Source: CAIWHR01 sp040007035 (GTDB lineage Bacteria; Pseudomonadota; Gammaproteobacteria; Burkholderiales; Casimicrobiaceae). Taken from it: a stretch of 64,000 nt of DNA. Position numbers and translations under genes: made by a program. Shown here one piece after another: positions 17,594 to 26,473 of this stretch; within the stretch, counting starts at the first letter, position 1, and every line of letters starts with the position of its first letter. The stretch lies in NCBI GenBank assembly GCA_040007035.1, contig JBDTVU010000001.1:1-64000 (forward strand). The letters run 5' to 3'. The notes under the pieces were generated by a model, which was not told the origin of the DNA, did no database searches, and saw only the letters and a list, made by a program, of their open reading frames with translations.

Positions 17594-18706
17594 ATGTCCG
17601 CGTTCCGCCCCGAGCCACCGTTCGAGCACGACCGCGCGCCGAAGCTCGGCGTGCTGCTCGTCAACCTCGGCACGCCGGACGCGGCCACTGCCGCCGCGGT
17701 CCGCCGCTATCTGGCGGAGTTCCTGTCCGACCCGCGCGTCGTCGAGATCCCGGCGGCCTTCTGGCTGCCGATCCTCCACGGCGTCGTCCTCCCGGTGCGG
17801 CCTGCACGGTCGGCGAAGAAGTACGCGGCGATCTGGGGCAAGGACGGCTCGCCGCTGATGTCGCACAGCCTGAAGCAGAAGACGCTGCTGCTGGGCTATC
17901 TCGGGCAGCGGCTGAAGACGGCGGGCTTTCCGTCCGACCTCGCGCCGATCGAGCTTGCGATGCGCTACGGCACGCCGGACGTGCGCGGCGCGATGGACCG
18001 GCTGCGCGCCGCCGGCGCCGACCGCATCCTCGTCGTGCCGCTGTATCCGCAGTACGCGGCCAGCACCACCGCGTCGGCGATGGACGCCGTCTACGCATAC
18101 ACGCGCGACGTGCGGCGCATGCCCGCGCTGCGGTCGATCGACTGCTTCCACGACGATCCCGGCTACATCCGCGCGCTGGCGCAGAGCATCAACGACTACT
18201 GGGTGCGGCACGGCCGCCCGGACAAGCTGGTGATGAGCTTTCACGGCCTGCCACGCCGGTCGCTCGATCTCGGCGACCCGTACCACTGCCAGTGCTACAA
18301 GACCGCGCGGCTCCTCACCGCCGAGCTCGGCGTCGAGGCACGTGAGGTCGTCGTCACGTTCCAGTCGCGGTTCGGGCAGGCCGAGTGGCTGAAGCCGTAC
18401 ACGCAGGACACCGTCGTCGCGCTGGCGAAGGCGGGAACGGGCCGCGTCGACGTCGTCTGCCCGGGCTTCGTCGCCGATTGCCTGGAGACGCTCGAGGAGA
18501 TCGGGATCGAGGTCAAGCAGGCGTTCCTGGGCGCCGGCGGCCGCGAGTTTCACGCCATTCCCTGCCTCAACGAGCACCCGCTGTGGATCGGCGCGCTGGC
18601 CGATCTGGTGATGCGCCACCTCGGCGGCTGGATCGCGGTTCCGCCGGACGCGCAGGCGCGGGAGTTGACGCTCACCCGGGCGAAGGCGCTCGGCGCGAAG
18701 CGGTAG
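17594..18706 (+). CDS. hemH: Ferrochelatase
   Basis: Inserts ferrous iron into protoporphyrin IX, the last step of haem synthesis. The product is 370 residues. Recognisable blocks are LGVLLVNLGTPD, the porphyrin-contacting MRYGTPDV, RILVVPLYPQYAASTTAS, the catalytic-His block VMSFHGLPRRSL, and PGFVADCLETLEEIG containing the conserved glutamate. GGAG precedes ATG 17594 by seven bases. Position next to hrcA and the grpE-dnaK-dnaJ genes is typical of betaproteobacteria. Confidence 0.95.
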   Translation: MSAFRPEPPFEHDRAPKLGVLLVNLGTPDAATAAAVRRYLAEFLSDPRVVEIPAAFWLPILHGVVLPVRPARSAKKYAAIWGKDGSPLMSHSLKQKTLLLGYLGQRLKTAGFPSDLAPIELAMRYGTPDVRGAMDRLRAAGADRILVVPLYPQYAASTTASAMDAVYAYTRDVRRMPALRSIDCFHDDPGYIRALAQSINDYWVRHGRPDKLVMSFHGLPRRSLDLGDPYHCQCYKTARLLTAELGVEAREVVVTFQSRFGQAEWLKPYTQDTVVALAKAGTGRVDVVCPGFVADCLETLEEIGIEVKQAFLGAGGREFHAIPCLNEHPLWIGALADLVMRHLGGWIAVPPDAQARELTLTRAKALGAKR

Positions 18707-18800
18707 CGCCGGCCACGCGTCACGGGCCCGCGCGGCAATGCACTGATCGGATGGGGATTTCGGCCCTCGTCGCCGGAGTCGGCGCATCGCGCCCCGCCTG

Positions 18801-18825
18801 TTGAAATGCCCTGAAGTGCCCCCAT
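18801..18825 (+). promoter_or_regulatory. Sigma-32 heat-shock promoter for grpE
   Basis: TTGAAA (18801-18806), a 13-bp spacer and CCCCAT (18820-18825) match the RpoH consensus CTTGAAA/CCCCATnT. It lies 60 bp before the grpE ATG in the hemH-grpE gap. Confidence 0.8.
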
Positions 18826-18884
18826 TGTGTCGGGTGGATCGGCCGATCGGGCCGCCGACGCCCTGAATCCCGACTGGATTTTCG

Positions 18885-19463
18885 ATGACCGTGCAGGACA
18901 AACCGAATGCCGCGTCCGCCGCCGAGCCGCCGGCGACGATCCCCGGCCACGCCGGGCCCGAGACGATCCCCGACCGGAAACCCGCCGACCCTGCGCCCGA
19001 CCTCGGGGCGTTGCTGAAGAAGGCCGAGGACGAGGCCGCCGAGCTGAAGGACGCGTGGCTGCGCGCCCGCGCCGACGTCGAAAACCTCCGCCGGCAGTCG
19101 GCCAGCGACGTCGCCCGCGCCCACAAGTACGCGATCGAGCGGTTCGCCGACGACCTGCTGCCGGTGAAGGACGCGCTCGAATCGACGCTGGCGGCTGCCA
19201 ACGCGACGCCGGAGGCGCTACGGGCAGGCGTCGAGCTGACGCTGAAGCAGCTCACCACCGCGTTCGACAAGGCGCAGATCGCCGAGGTCGATCCGGCGGG
19301 GCAGAAGTTCGACCCGCACCGCCATCAGGCGATGACGATGATCGAGTCCGCCGAGCCGGCGAACACCGTCGTCCAGGTGTTCCAGAAGGGCTACGTCCTC
19401 AACGACCGCGTATTGCGGCCGGCGATGGTGGCCGTGGCGAAGAACAAGGAAAGCGGCGCCTGA
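18885..19463 (+). CDS. grpE: Nucleotide exchange factor GrpE
   Basis: A 192-residue cofactor that releases ADP from DnaK. The N-terminal 45 residues are Pro/Ala-rich and low in complexity. A coiled-coil helix follows (LLKKAEDEAAELKDAWLRAR), then DVENLRRQSASDVARAHKYA and the C-terminal beta domain with FDPHRHQAMTMIES and VVQVFQKGYVLNDRVLRPAM, all diagnostic. It has its own sigma-32-type promoter and is followed by dnaK after 104 bp containing a second such promoter. Confidence 0.95.
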   Translation: MTVQDKPNAASAAEPPATIPGHAGPETIPDRKPADPAPDLGALLKKAEDEAAELKDAWLRARADVENLRRQSASDVARAHKYAIERFADDLLPVKDALESTLAAANATPEALRAGVELTLKQLTTAFDKAQIAEVDPAGQKFDPHRHQAMTMIESAEPANTVVQVFQKGYVLNDRVLRPAMVAVAKNKESGA

Positions 19464-19497
19464 GTCGCGGGACGGCACGGTTTGCGGCCGAATCGGG

Positions 19498-19524
19498 TTG
19501 ATTCGGCGCCGAAAACCCCCATCT
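19498..19524 (+). promoter_or_regulatory. Sigma-32 heat-shock promoter for dnaK
   Basis: TTGATT (19498-19503), a 13-bp spacer and CCCCATCT (19517-19524), an exact match to the CCCCATnT -10 element. It is 44 bp before ATG 19568 and has the same spacer length as the grpE promoter. Confidence 0.78.
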
Positions 19525-19567
19525 GGCGCATCAGGCAGCCATTTTCGGAATCCGGAGGGAGCAACAC

Positions 19568-21520
19568 ATGGGCAAGATCATCGGCATCGACCTCGGCACC
19601 ACCAACAGTTGCGTCGCCATCATGGAGGGCGGCCAGCCGAAGGTCATCGAGAACTCGGAAGGCGCGCGCACGACCCCGTCGGTCGTCGCGTACCAGGACG
19701 ACGGCGAGATCCTCGTCGGCGCGTCGGCCAAGCGGCAGGCGGTGACCAACGCCAAGAACACGCTGTACGCGGTCAAGCGGCTGATCGGCCGCCGGTTCGA
19801 GGAGAAGGAAGTCCAGAAGGACATCGATCTGATGCCGTACAAGATCGTCAAGCACGACAATGGCGATGCGTGGGTCGAGGTCCGCGGCAAGCAGATCGCG
19901 CCGTCGCAGGTGTCGGCCGAGACGCTGCGCAAGATGAAGAAGACGGCCGAGGACTACCTCGGCGAGGAAGTCACCGAGGCGGTGATCACCGTTCCCGCGT
20001 ACTTCAACGACTCGCAGCGGCAGGCGACCAAGGACGCCGGCCGGATCGCCGGGCTCGACGTCAAGCGGATCATCAACGAGCCGACGGCGGCCGCGCTCGC
20101 GTTCGGGATGGACAAGAAGGAGGGCGACCGCAAGATCGCCGTCTATGACCTCGGCGGTGGCACGTTCGACATCTCGATCATCGAGATCGCCGAAGTCGAG
20201 GGCGAGCACCAGTTCGAGGTGCTGTCGACCAACGGCGACACGTTCCTCGGCGGCGAGGACTTCGACCAGCGCGTGATCGACTACATCGTCACGGAGTTCA
20301 AGAAGGACCAGGGCGTCGACCTCAAGAACGACGTGCTCGCACTGCAGCGGCTGAAGGAATCCGCCGAGAAGGCGAAGATCGAGCTGTCGTCGTCGCAGCA
20401 GACCGACATCAACCTGCCGTACATCACTGCCGATCAGTCGGGTCCGAAGCACCTCTCGATGAAGCTGACGCGGGCGAAGTTCGAGTCGCTGGTCGACGAT
20501 CTGATCGAGCGCACGATCGAGCCCTGCCGGATCGCGATCAAGGACGCCGGCGTCAAGCTCGACGAGATCGGCGACGTCATCCTCGTCGGAGGGATGACGC
20601 GGATGCCGAAGGTGCAGGAGAAGGTCAAGGCGTTCTTCGGCAAGGAACCGCGCAAGGACGTGAATCCGGACGAAGCGGTTGCCGTCGGCGCCGCGATCCA
20701 GGGCGGCGTGCTGAAGGGCGACGTCAAGGACGTGCTGCTGCTCGACGTGACGCCGCTGTCGCTCGGCATCGAGACGCTGGGCGGCGTGATGACCAAGCTG
20801 ATCCGGAAGAACACGACGATCCCGACCAAGGCGCAGCAGACGTTCTCGACCGCGGACGACAACCAGGCGGCAGTGACGATCCACGTGCTGCAGGGCGAGC
20901 GCGACGTCGCGGCCGGCAACAAGAGCCTCGGCCAGTTCAACCTCGAAGGCATTCCGCCGTCGCCGCGCGGCATGCCGCAGATCGAGGTCACGTTCGACAT
21001 CGACGCCAACGGAATTCTCCACGTGTCGGCGAAGGACAAGGCGACCGGCAAGGAGAACACCATCAAGATCAAGGCCAGCTCGGGGCTGTCCGAGTCCGAG
21101 ATCCAGGACATGGTGAAGGATGCCGAGACGCACGCCGACGACGACAAGAAGCAGCTCGAGGTCGTCCAGGCGAGGAATGCGCTCGACGCGCTCGTTCACA
21201 GCGTGAAGAAGTCGGTCGGCGAGTACGGCGACAAGGTCGACGCCGAGGAGAAGGCGAAGATCGAGGCCGTGGTGAAGGAAGCCGAGGAGCTGCTGAAGGA
21301 GAAGGACGCGTCGAAGGAAAAGCTCGAGGCGAAGGCCGAGGACCTCGGCAAGACGGCGCAGAAGCTCGGCGAGGCGATGTACGCCGACGCGCAGGCGAAG
21401 GCGCAGGCATCCGGCGGCGGCGACGGCGCGGGTCCGGGGGCGGCCTCCGGCGGTGGCGACGGCAAGCACGAGGAGAAGGTCGTCGACGCCGAGTTCACGG
21501 AAGTCAAGGATCGAAAGTAA
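19568..21520 (+). CDS. dnaK: Chaperone DnaK (Hsp70)
   Basis: A 650-residue ATP-driven chaperone. The ATPase domain opens with GKIIGIDLGTTNSCVAIMEG and includes VYDLGGGTFDISIIEI and VGGMTRMPKVQ. The linker and substrate domain show DVKDVLLLDVTPLSLGIETL, and the C-terminal lid ends in the Lys/Glu-rich and Gly-rich tail before VVDAEFTEVKD, the usual C-terminal motif. A strong ribosome site (GGAGGGAG) precedes the ATG. It is expressed from its own sigma-32-type promoter as well as by read-through from grpE. A 253-bp gap with two large inverted repeats separates it from dnaJ. Confidence 0.98.
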   Translation: MGKIIGIDLGTTNSCVAIMEGGQPKVIENSEGARTTPSVVAYQDDGEILVGASAKRQAVTNAKNTLYAVKRLIGRRFEEKEVQKDIDLMPYKIVKHDNGDAWVEVRGKQIAPSQVSAETLRKMKKTAEDYLGEEVTEAVITVPAYFNDSQRQATKDAGRIAGLDVKRIINEPTAAALAFGMDKKEGDRKIAVYDLGGGTFDISIIEIAEVEGEHQFEVLSTNGDTFLGGEDFDQRVIDYIVTEFKKDQGVDLKNDVLALQRLKESAEKAKIELSSSQQTDINLPYITADQSGPKHLSMKLTRAKFESLVDDLIERTIEPCRIAIKDAGVKLDEIGDVILVGGMTRMPKVQEKVKAFFGKEPRKDVNPDEAVAVGAAIQGGVLKGDVKDVLLLDVTPLSLGIETLGGVMTKLIRKNTTIPTKAQQTFSTADDNQAAVTIHVLQGERDVAAGNKSLGQFNLEGIPPSPRGMPQIEVTFDIDANGILHVSAKDKATGKENTIKIKASSGLSESEIQDMVKDAETHADDDKKQLEVVQARNALDALVHSVKKSVGEYGDKVDAEEKAKIEAVVKEAEELLKEKDASKEKLEAKAEDLGKTAQKLGEAMYADAQAKAQASGGGDGAGPGAASGGGDGKHEEKVVDAEFTEVKDRK

Positions 21521-21607
21521 GGCTCATTCGATCATCGCCTTCCTTGATATTCCGTCGCGGTGCGATGCTGGTGCCGAGGTCGGAATGCAGCGCGCGACGT
21601 AATATCG

Positions 21608-21680
21608 GTCCGCGTTCGAGCGTCGGCTCCGCCGACGTTCAACGCGGACGGCGCCGAGCGCCCTCGCGGGCGGCTCGGCG
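21608..21680 (+). terminator. Two tandem hairpins between dnaK and dnaJ
   Basis: First hairpin: GTCCGCGTT and CGTCGG on the left (21608-21626) pair with CCGACG and AACGCGGAC on the right, ending at 21649. Second: CGCCGAGC (from 21652) pairs with GCTCGGCG (to 21680), followed by TTTCG. The U-tract is short, so partial termination between dnaK and dnaJ is more likely than complete termination. The rest of the gap shows no gene. Confidence 0.5.
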
Positions 21681-21773
21681 TTTCGCGTAAGCGGTGTGGT
21701 GGTTGTTTGCAGCATTCTTGTTCGATCAACGCCCGCTTTGGCATGGGCAGCGGCTGAAGCGGAGCAGTAGACG

Positions 21774-22922
21774 ATGGCCAAACGCGACTACTACACGGTG
21801 CTGGGCTTGAGCCGCGATGCCTCCGACGAGGACATCAAGAAGGCCTATCGCAAGCTCGCGATGAAGCATCACCCGGACCGCAATCCGGACGACAAGGCGT
21901 CGGAGGAGAAATTCAAGGAGGCGAAGGCGGCCTACGAGATCCTGTCCGACCCCAAGAAGCGCCCTGCCTACGACCAGTACGGCCACGCGGGCGTCGACCC
22001 GTCGGCAGGCTTCGGCGCCGGCGCGCGCGGCTTCGGCGGCGCGCCCGAGGGCTTCGGCGGCTTCGCCGATGCGTTCGGCGACATCTTCGGCGAGATCTTC
22101 GGCCAGCAGCGCGGCGGAGGTCGCGGCAACGGCGTGTACCGCGGCGCCGACCTCCGCTACAACCTGGAGCTGTCGCTGGAGGAAGCGGCGCGCGGCACCG
22201 AGGCGAAGATCCGCATCCCGACGATGGAGGCCTGCGAGACCTGCCACGGATCCGGCGCGAAGCCCGGCACACAGCCGAAGACCTGCGGCACCTGTCACGG
22301 TCGCGGCGAGGTCCGCGTGTCGCAGGGATTCTTCTCGATCCAGCAGACGTGCCCGACGTGCCACGGCACCGGAAAGGTGATCCCCGAGCCGTGCGCGACG
22401 TGCCACGGCGCGGGGCGCGTCAAGAAGCACAAGACGATCTCGGTGAAGATCCCCGCCGGCGTCGACCAGGACGACCGCATCCGCTGCACGGGCGAGGGCG
22501 AGTCCGGAATGAACGGCGGGCCCACCGGCGACCTCTACGTCGTCGTCAACCTGAAGCAGCATCCGGTCTTCCAGCGCGACGGCGCGGATCTCCACTGCGA
22601 GATGCCGATCGGATTCTCGACCGCGGCGTTGGGCGGCGAGATCGAGATTCCGACGCTCGACGGCCACGCCAAGATCAAGATCCCGGCCGAGACGCAGACC
22701 GGGCAGGTGTTCCGGCTGAAGAACAAGGGCATCCGCCCGGTGCGCGGCTCCGTCGTGGGCGACTTGTTCTGCCACGTCGCCATCGAGACGCCGGTGAAGC
22801 TCACCTCGCGGCAGAAGGAATTGCTGCGAGAACTCGAAGCGATCAACCTGCAGGACCCCGGCGCGCACAACCCGCGCGCGAAATCGTGGATGGACAAAGT
22901 CAAGGACTTCTTCGGCGCGTAG
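21774..22922 (+). CDS. dnaJ: Chaperone DnaJ (Hsp40)
   Basis: A 382-residue co-chaperone that stimulates DnaK ATPase. The J-domain begins KRDYYTVLGLSRDASDEDIK and holds the HPD triad in MKHHPDRNPDD. A Gly/Phe-rich linker follows (about 75-125). The zinc region has four CxxCxGxG repeats: CETCHGSG, CGTCHGRG, CPTCHGTG and CATCHGAG. C-terminal substrate-binding domains include KIPAGVDQDDRIR and LFCHVAIETPVKLTSRQK. It belongs with grpE and dnaK, but no separate heat-shock promoter was recognised directly before it. Confidence 0.98.
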   Translation: MAKRDYYTVLGLSRDASDEDIKKAYRKLAMKHHPDRNPDDKASEEKFKEAKAAYEILSDPKKRPAYDQYGHAGVDPSAGFGAGARGFGGAPEGFGGFADAFGDIFGEIFGQQRGGGRGNGVYRGADLRYNLELSLEEAARGTEAKIRIPTMEACETCHGSGAKPGTQPKTCGTCHGRGEVRVSQGFFSIQQTCPTCHGTGKVIPEPCATCHGAGRVKKHKTISVKIPAGVDQDDRIRCTGEGESGMNGGPTGDLYVVVNLKQHPVFQRDGADLHCEMPIGFSTAALGGEIEIPTLDGHAKIKIPAETQTGQVFRLKNKGIRPVRGSVVGDLFCHVAIETPVKLTSRQKELLRELEAINLQDPGAHNPRAKSWMDKVKDFFGA

Positions 22923-22984
22923 CGTCGCCGTCGCCCGCCCGCGGCGGCGCGCGACGCGACGACCGGACGACCTGACCTGACGCC

Positions 22985-23575
22985 ATGCCCATCGTCGGAC
23001 TTCTTCTCGCGGCCGGCCGCGGCGAACGCTTCGGCGGCGCCAAGCTCCTCGCGCCGCTGCCGGCGTCAGGCGCGGATGCCGGCGTGCCGGTCGGCGTCGC
23101 CGCCTGCCGTGCGCTCGTCGCGGCAATTGCGGACGTCGTCGCCGTCGTGCGTCCCGGCGACATCGCGATCGCCGCGCTTTTCGCCGCCGCCGGCGCCCGC
23201 GTCGTCGAGTGCGCGCGCGCCGATGACGGAATGGGCGCGAGCCTTGCCTGCGGGGTCAACGCAACGCGAGACGCAGACGGCTGGATCGTCGCGCTCGCCG
23301 ACATGCCGTGGATCGCGCCGGCGACGCTTGCCGCCGTCCGCTCCGCGCTCGAAGCCGGCGCCACCGTTGTGGCACCGTTCCATCGCGGCGAGCGCGGCCA
23401 TCCCGTCGGGTTCGGCCGCGCGTGCGGCGCAGAGCTCGCCGCGCTGACCGGCGACGAGGGCGCGAAGAGCGTCGTCGCCGCGCGGCGGGCGGTCTTGGTG
23501 CGGATCGATGTCGACGACGCGGGGATCCTGCACGACGTCGACACGCCGGTCGACCTGGTGCCCGGTTGCGGCTGA
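22985..23575 (+). CDS. MobA-like NTP transferase (MocA/CoxC-type)
   Basis: A 196-residue Rossmann-like nucleotidyltransferase with the N-terminal signature LLLAAGRGERFGGAKLL and the metal-binding region IVALADMPWIAP. The arrangement resembles molybdenum cofactor cytidylyltransferase (MocA) and related NTP_transf_3 proteins, which attach CMP or GMP to the molybdenum cofactor. No molybdoenzyme or other cofactor gene is adjacent, so the exact substrate cannot be named. It is convergent with the narK fusion, whose stop is only nine bases away. No terminator hairpin is visible between them. Confidence 0.8.
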   Translation: MPIVGLLLAAGRGERFGGAKLLAPLPASGADAGVPVGVAACRALVAAIADVVAVVRPGDIAIAALFAAAGARVVECARADDGMGASLACGVNATRDADGWIVALADMPWIAPATLAAVRSALEAGATVVAPFHRGERGHPVGFGRACGAELAALTGDEGAKSVVAARRAVLVRIDVDDAGILHDVDTPVDLVPGCG

Positions 23576-23584
23576 CTCAGTACA

Positions 23585-26308
23585 CTAGCACGCCACCTCT
23601 GCGTCCTTCCGCGCATACCAGCGCCACGTGACCAGCATGCAGACGAGGTAGTACACGCTGAAGAAGATCAGCGCGCCGACCGGGCTGCCGGTGTAATTGA
23701 TCGACGTGCCGTAGGCGATCGGGATGAAGAAGCCGCCGAACGCGGCCACTGCCGAGCTGAAGCCGAGCGTCGCCGCGCCCTCGGCGCTGCCGATCCGACG
23801 CGCCTCTTCCATCGCCGCCTTGTCGTTCTGATTCCCGACTTCGCGCTCGCGCAGCGTGCGGAAGATGATCGGGATCATGCGGAACGTCGACCCGTTGCCG
23901 ACGCCGGCCGCGAAGAACAGCACGATGAACGCCAGCACGAAGCCGATCACGCTGCCGCCGCTGCCGCCCGTCGGCAGGAAGTAGACGGCGGCCAGAGGCG
24001 CGATCGCCATCACGAGGAACATCCAGACCGTGATCATCGCGCCACCCATGCGATCGGAAAGCCAGCCGCCGATCGGCCGCACCAGCGCCGCCAGCAGCGG
24101 CCCGATGAACGCATAGCGGAACGCGTCGGCCGCGGGGAACTCGGTGTTGATCAGCATCGGGAGGCCGGCGGCCAGGCCGATGAACGAGCCGAAGGTGCCG
24201 GTGTAGAGCCAGCTCATCTTCCACTGATGCTTGTTGCGCAGTATCGCCACCTGCTCGGCGAAGCCGGCGCGCATTGTCGCGATGTTGTCCATCCCGAACC
24301 ACGCTGCGATCGCGGACAGCGCGATCAGCGGGACCCAGATGAATCCGGCGTTCTGCACCCAGATCTGCATCGACTGGCCGGCCACCTCGCGCGTTTCGGC
24401 CCGGCCGCCCAGGATCAGCAGCGCGCCGCCGTACATCGCGATCGGCGCGATCAATTGCGCCAGCCCGACGCCCAGGTTGCCGACGCCGGCGTTGGCACCG
24501 AGCGCCGTTCCCTGCAGCCGCTTCGGATAGAAGAAGCTGATGTTCGCCATCGACGACGAGAAGTTGCCGGCGCCCAGCCCGCACAGCAGCGCGATCGCCG
24601 CGAACACCGCGTAGTTCGTGGTCGGATCCTGCACGGCGAAGCCGATCCACAACGCGGGCAGCAGCAGCATCATCGTGCTCCACACGGTGAAGTTGCGCCC
24701 GCCGAAGATCGGCACCACGAACGAGTACAGCGCGCGGAAGACCACGCCGGAGAGTCCCGGCAGCGCCGCCAGCCAGAACAACTGGTTGGTCGTGAACTTG
24801 TAGCCGATGTGCGGCAGCTCGACCACGACCACGCTCCACACCACCCAGACCGCGAACGCCAGCAGCAGCGCCGGCATCGACAGCATGAGGTTGCGGTTCG
24901 CGATGCGCCGGCCCGTGGCCGCCCAGAACGCGTCGTCGTCCGGCCGCCAGTCGACCAGCACGTGACGGCGACTGCGCGTCGGCTCCATGAGGTTGGCGCC
25001 GGCCAGCGCCGCCCGCGCGTCGGCGTGCCCGGCCAGGACCGCTTCGCGCTCGTTGCGCTCGGCGAGCCACATCCAGATCATGGTGACGACGACGACGAGC
25101 GTCATCAGCATGAAGCAGCTGCTGCGCACGCCGATCACGTCGGCGGCCACGCCAAACATGATCGGCAACGAGAATCCGCCCAGTCCGCCGATGACGCCGA
25201 CGATGCCGCCGACCACGCCCATGTTCTTCGGATAGTGGTCGGCGAGGCTGCGGTAGACACTCGCCTTGCCAAAGCCCTGCGCCAGCCCGACGATGAAGAT
25301 CAGCACGGTGAACAGCACCACGCCGATGCCGATGTCGACCGACGCGTCGCCCTTGATTCCGTGGACGATCATCGTCGTCGGCGGATAGCTCAGCAGGAAC
25401 ATGCAGGCGAGGCTGACCCACAGCACCCACCAGGTGACCGTATTGCCGCCCCACTTGTCCGACGCCCAGCCGCCCAGTGCGCGGATCGCGCCGGAGGGCA
25501 GGTCGAAGAAGATGGTCAGGAACGCGGCGGTGGCCAGCGGCAGGCCGTACTCGCCGACGTAGTACTTGGGCATCCACAGCGCCATCGCGACAAAGGCGCC
25601 GAACATGAAGTAATAGGCGAGCCCGAAGCGCCAGACGCGGAGGTCGAGGAGCGGCTGCAGTTGCTCGGCGAGCTTGGGATGACGCCGGCTCTTCTGCGCG
25701 TCCTTCCGGTGCAGCGGGTCCTCGGAAGTGAAGAACCAGAACAGCACCGCCATCACCAGCATGGCGACGGCATAGACCTTGGGCACCATCCGCCACGAGG
25801 CGGTGGCCGAGGCTGCAATGATCAGCGGGGCGATGAACTTGGTGAGCGACGAGCCCGCGTTGCCGGCGCCGAAGATGCCCATCGCCGTGCCCTGCCGCTC
25901 CTTGCTGAACCAGGCCGACGTATAGGCGATGCCGACGGCGAACGAGCCGCCGGCGACCCCGATGAACAGCCCCAGCGTCAGGTACTGCCAGTACTCGGTC
26001 GCGTAGGACAGCATCCAGGTCGGGATGACCACGGACAGCATCTGCAGGAAGTACACGATCCGCCCGCCGTAGCGGTCGGTGAGGATGCCGAGGGGCAGCC
26101 GCACCAGCGAGCCGGTGAGGATGGGGGTCGCCACCAGCAGGCCGAACTCGGTCTCGTTGAGGTTGAGCTCCGCCTTGATCTTGATCCCGATGACCGAGAA
26201 CATCACCCAGACGGCGAAGTTCACCGCAAAGGCGACCGTACTCATCGACAGCGCGGAGATCTGCTCGCGGCTGAGTCCCGGCTTGTTCGTTGCGGCTGTC
26301 GTCGTCAT
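23585..26308 (-). CDS. narK: Fused NarK1-NarK2 nitrate/nitrite transporter
   Basis: A 907-residue double major-facilitator protein with about 24 membrane helices. The first half (about 1-430) carries YTSAWFSKERQGTAMGIFGA and GAGNAGSS, the pattern of NarK1-type nitrate/proton symporters. A roughly 50-residue hydrophilic linker follows. The second half has GAGNFSSSMANISFFYPKR and GALG-like ANAGVGNLGVG, close to NarK2/E. coli NarK nitrate/nitrite antiporters. Such a fusion is known from Paracoccus and other denitrifiers, where both halves cooperate in nitrate uptake and nitrite export. No nitrate reductase gene lies in this window. An FNR-type box lies 72 bp before the start, implying oxygen control. 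Confidence 0.93.
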   Translation of the reverse strand: MTTTAATNKPGLSREQISALSMSTVAFAVNFAVWVMFSVIGIKIKAELNLNETEFGLLVATPILTGSLVRLPLGILTDRYGGRIVYFLQMLSVVIPTWMLSYATEYWQYLTLGLFIGVAGGSFAVGIAYTSAWFSKERQGTAMGIFGAGNAGSSLTKFIAPLIIAASATASWRMVPKVYAVAMLVMAVLFWFFTSEDPLHRKDAQKSRRHPKLAEQLQPLLDLRVWRFGLAYYFMFGAFVAMALWMPKYYVGEYGLPLATAAFLTIFFDLPSGAIRALGGWASDKWGGNTVTWWVLWVSLACMFLLSYPPTTMIVHGIKGDASVDIGIGVVLFTVLIFIVGLAQGFGKASVYRSLADHYPKNMGVVGGIVGVIGGLGGFSLPIMFGVAADVIGVRSSCFMLMTLVVVVTMIWMWLAERNEREAVLAGHADARAALAGANLMEPTRSRRHVLVDWRPDDDAFWAATGRRIANRNLMLSMPALLLAFAVWVVWSVVVVELPHIGYKFTTNQLFWLAALPGLSGVVFRALYSFVVPIFGGRNFTVWSTMMLLLPALWIGFAVQDPTTNYAVFAAIALLCGLGAGNFSSSMANISFFYPKRLQGTALGANAGVGNLGVGLAQLIAPIAMYGGALLILGGRAETREVAGQSMQIWVQNAGFIWVPLIALSAIAAWFGMDNIATMRAGFAEQVAILRNKHQWKMSWLYTGTFGSFIGLAAGLPMLINTEFPAADAFRYAFIGPLLAALVRPIGGWLSDRMGGAMITVWMFLVMAIAPLAAVYFLPTGGSGGSVIGFVLAFIVLFFAAGVGNGSTFRMIPIIFRTLREREVGNQNDKAAMEEARRIGSAEGAATLGFSSAVAAFGGFFIPIAYGTSINYTGSPVGALIFFSVYYLVCMLVTWRWYARKDAEVAC

Positions 26309-26379
26309 GCACCGTTCCCGTCAGATTGGCCGCCATGCGGTCCCGGTGTCATTCGAAACCCGTTGCCGCGAACGCACGT

Positions 26380-26393
26380 TGACGGAGGTCAAG
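26380..26393 (-). promoter_or_regulatory. FNR/Anr-type box upstream of narK
   Basis: TTGAC-GGAG-GTCAA is a perfect 5-4-5 dyad differing from TTGAT-N4-ATCAA only at the paired inner position. Its centre is about 78 bp before the narK ATG (26308). With a class II layout, transcription would start near 26345, and TCGAAT (26357-26352) would be the -10. The rest of the 165-bp gap shows no gene. Confidence 0.65.
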
Positions 26394-26473
26394 GAGTCGG
26401 GTTCCTGTCGCCGACGGGCCGGGCGCCCCCGGCGCAAACCGGGCACTTCTTCGCGGGGGAGACCCCCGCGGGA

